Assembly: GCA_902482185.1 (NCBI GenBank)
Contig: CABSZR010000008.1
Span: forward strand, 1 to 15,994
Source of the DNA: an uncultured Collinsella sp.
GTDB lineage: Bacteria > Actinomycetota > Coriobacteriia > Coriobacteriales > Coriobacteriaceae
DNA: 15,994 bases
Reading direction: 5' to 3'
In this document: piece by piece, positions 14,934-15,994 of the stretch
How the letters are laid out: every line of letters starts with the position of its first letter
Numbering within the stretch: position 1 is the stretch's first letter
Program-made: the position numbers and the translations under genes
Notes under the pieces: model-generated
Told to the model about the DNA's origin: nothing
Database searches by the model: none
Seen by the model: only the letters and a program-made list of their open reading frames with translations

Positions 14934-15994
14934 CTACAGCGTCATGTTCGGATCGGCGTCGACGTCGAACGGCGAGATTTCACCTCGGTCGAATTTACGG
15001 CGAGCGACCTCCGCGATCATGGCGGCGTTATCGGTACAGGCAGACAAGGGCGGCACCGTTACGCGAATCCCCTGACGCCCAAGCTTCTTGATCATCATCT
15101 CGCGCAGATGCGGGTTGGCCGAGACGCCGCCACCGATGCAGTATTCCTTGCATCCGGTAGCGTGCAATGCGTTTTTGGCCTTCTTGTACTGCACGTCAAA
15201 GACAGCTGCCTCAAACGAAGCTGCCAGATCGGGCAGGTGAATCGTGCGCCCGGCCTTGGTCTCCTGTTCAATGTAGAGCGTCACAGCGGTTTTAAGGCCC
15301 GAAAGCGAGAAGCGATAGTCTCCCCTGCTGTTAAGCGCACGGGGGAAATCGATCGCCTTGGGGTTGCCCGTCTCGGCCAGCTTGGAAATGATGGGGCCAC
15401 CGGGATAGCCCAGACCCAACGCCTTGGCTACCTTGTCGAAGGCCTCGCCCACAGCGTCGTCGAGCGTCTCACCGAGCACCTCGTAGTCGCCCCACGCCTT
15501 CACGTGCACGAGCATGGTGTGCCCACCCGAGACAAGCGTGAAGATAAACGGCGGTTTGAGGTCGGGTTGCGCCAGCAGGTTGGCAAACAGGTGCCCCTCC
15601 AGATGGTTGACGCATACGAGCGGCTTACCGGCAGCGTAGGCAAAGCCTTTGGCAAAGGCAACGCCCACCACGAGGGCGCCCACCAGGCCCGGACCCTGTG
15701 TCACGCCCACGGCGGCAAGCTCGCTGGGAGCAATGGCTCCACCCTCAAGACCAAGCGATGCTGCGGCATCCTCGAGCGCCGCATCCACGACACTCACAAT
15801 CACCTCAACGTGTTTGCGCGAGGCGATCTCGGGCACCACGCCGCCAAAGCGGGCATGAAAATCAATCTGTGTCGACACCTGGTTGGCCAGCATATTGCCA
15901 TCCGCATCGATAATCGCCACGGCCGTCTCGTCGCAGGAACTCTCGATAGCGAGCACCAGGCGGCGGCGCTCAATTTCGGCGCGCTCCTCAACGG
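14934..15994 (-). CDS. tsaD: TsaD, tRNA N6-threonylcarbamoyladenosine transferase (5' end open at window edge)
   Basis: Catalytic subunit that transfers the threonylcarbamoyl group to A37 of ANN-decoding tRNAs, working with TsaB and TsaE in the cytoplasm. The TsaD region is complete. Counting from the GTG at 15956 it has 340 residues, the family's usual length: AIESSCDETA (3-12), the metal-binding HLEGH (118-122), SGGHTMLV (143-150), GEAFDKVAKALGLGYPGGP, GGGVSANPHLR and the Asp in CTDNAAMI. However, there is no ribosome site before that GTG, and the frame stays open to the right edge, encoding VEERAEIERRRL directly before it. The start is therefore probably outside the window, and TsaD may be the C-terminal domain of a longer polypeptide, for example a fusion with TsaB or a RimI-type acetyltransferase. 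The product call is very secure; the N-terminus is not. Confidence 0.95.
   Translation of the reverse strand, partial: VEERAEIERRRLVLAIESSCDETAVAIIDADGNMLANQVSTQIDFHARFGGVVPEIASRKHVEVIVSVVDAALEDAAASLGLEGGAIAPSELAAVGVTQGPGLVGALVVGVAFAKGFAYAAGKPLVCVNHLEGHLFANLLAQPDLKPPFIFTLVSGGHTMLVHVKAWGDYEVLGETLDDAVGEAFDKVAKALGLGYPGGPIISKLAETGNPKAIDFPRALNSRGDYRFSLSGLKTAVTLYIEQETKAGRTIHLPDLAASFEAAVFDVQYKKAKNALHATGCKEYCIGGGVSANPHLREMMIKKLGRQGIRVTVPPLSACTDNAAMIAEVARRKFDRGEISPFDVDADPNMTL

Overview
The window looks like chromosomal DNA of a high-GC Gram-positive bacterium, most likely a gut Coriobacteriia (Actinomycetota) close to Collinsella. This is an inference from GC-rich third codon positions, an LAXTG-type sortase signal, a Kup transporter, a short KdpD-like kinase and an LtaS-like enzyme; no rRNA or other phylogenetic marker is present. 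No tRNA, rRNA, transposase, phage gene or CRISPR array was seen.

Layout. (1) 3-1031 (+): C-terminal part of the 23S rRNA methyltransferase RlmL/RlmKL, cut by the left edge. (2) 1036-1101: a long near-perfect hairpin between convergent genes. (3) 1126-5864 (-): a potassium cluster, transcribed in the order kup, a small one-helix membrane protein, a strong hairpin terminator, a short KdpD-like sensor kinase and a KdpE-like response regulator. The last two lie 4 bases apart and look translationally coupled. No kdpFABC is present, so the two-component pair may control the low-affinity Kup system or a distant target. (4) 6031-6879 (-): a nitroreductase-family flavoprotein. (5) 7093-9393 (+), divergent from it: a multi-span membrane enzyme of the LtaS/phosphoglycerol transferase family.

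(6) 9452-14880: the unusual part. A roughly 95-bp sequence carrying a transcription terminator occurs at both ends in opposite orientation. Inside each end is an array of a 14-15-base motif, consensus GGGAYGYANTTTCC. The motif alternates orientation, with spacers of nearly fixed length, giving a period of about 61-62 bp. There are 12 motifs on the left (9630-9983) and 15 on the right (14283-14729). Between the arrays is one gene (10072-14160, -) for a 1362-residue secreted, sortase-anchored surface protein with FG-GAP-like, fibronectin III-like and Ig-like parts. It has its own terminator, and two 13-bp direct repeats 22 bp apart lie upstream of it. (7) 14934-15994 (-): TsaD of tRNA t6A synthesis. 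Its frame stays open to the right edge through an E/R-rich stretch, so it may be the last domain of a longer fusion.

The genes cover tRNA/rRNA modification, potassium homeostasis, redox chemistry and envelope assembly. The surface protein with its flanking arrays is the accessory-looking segment. Very long open frames opposite kup, kdpD, the LtaS-like gene and the surface-protein gene are codon-bias shadows and are not annotated.
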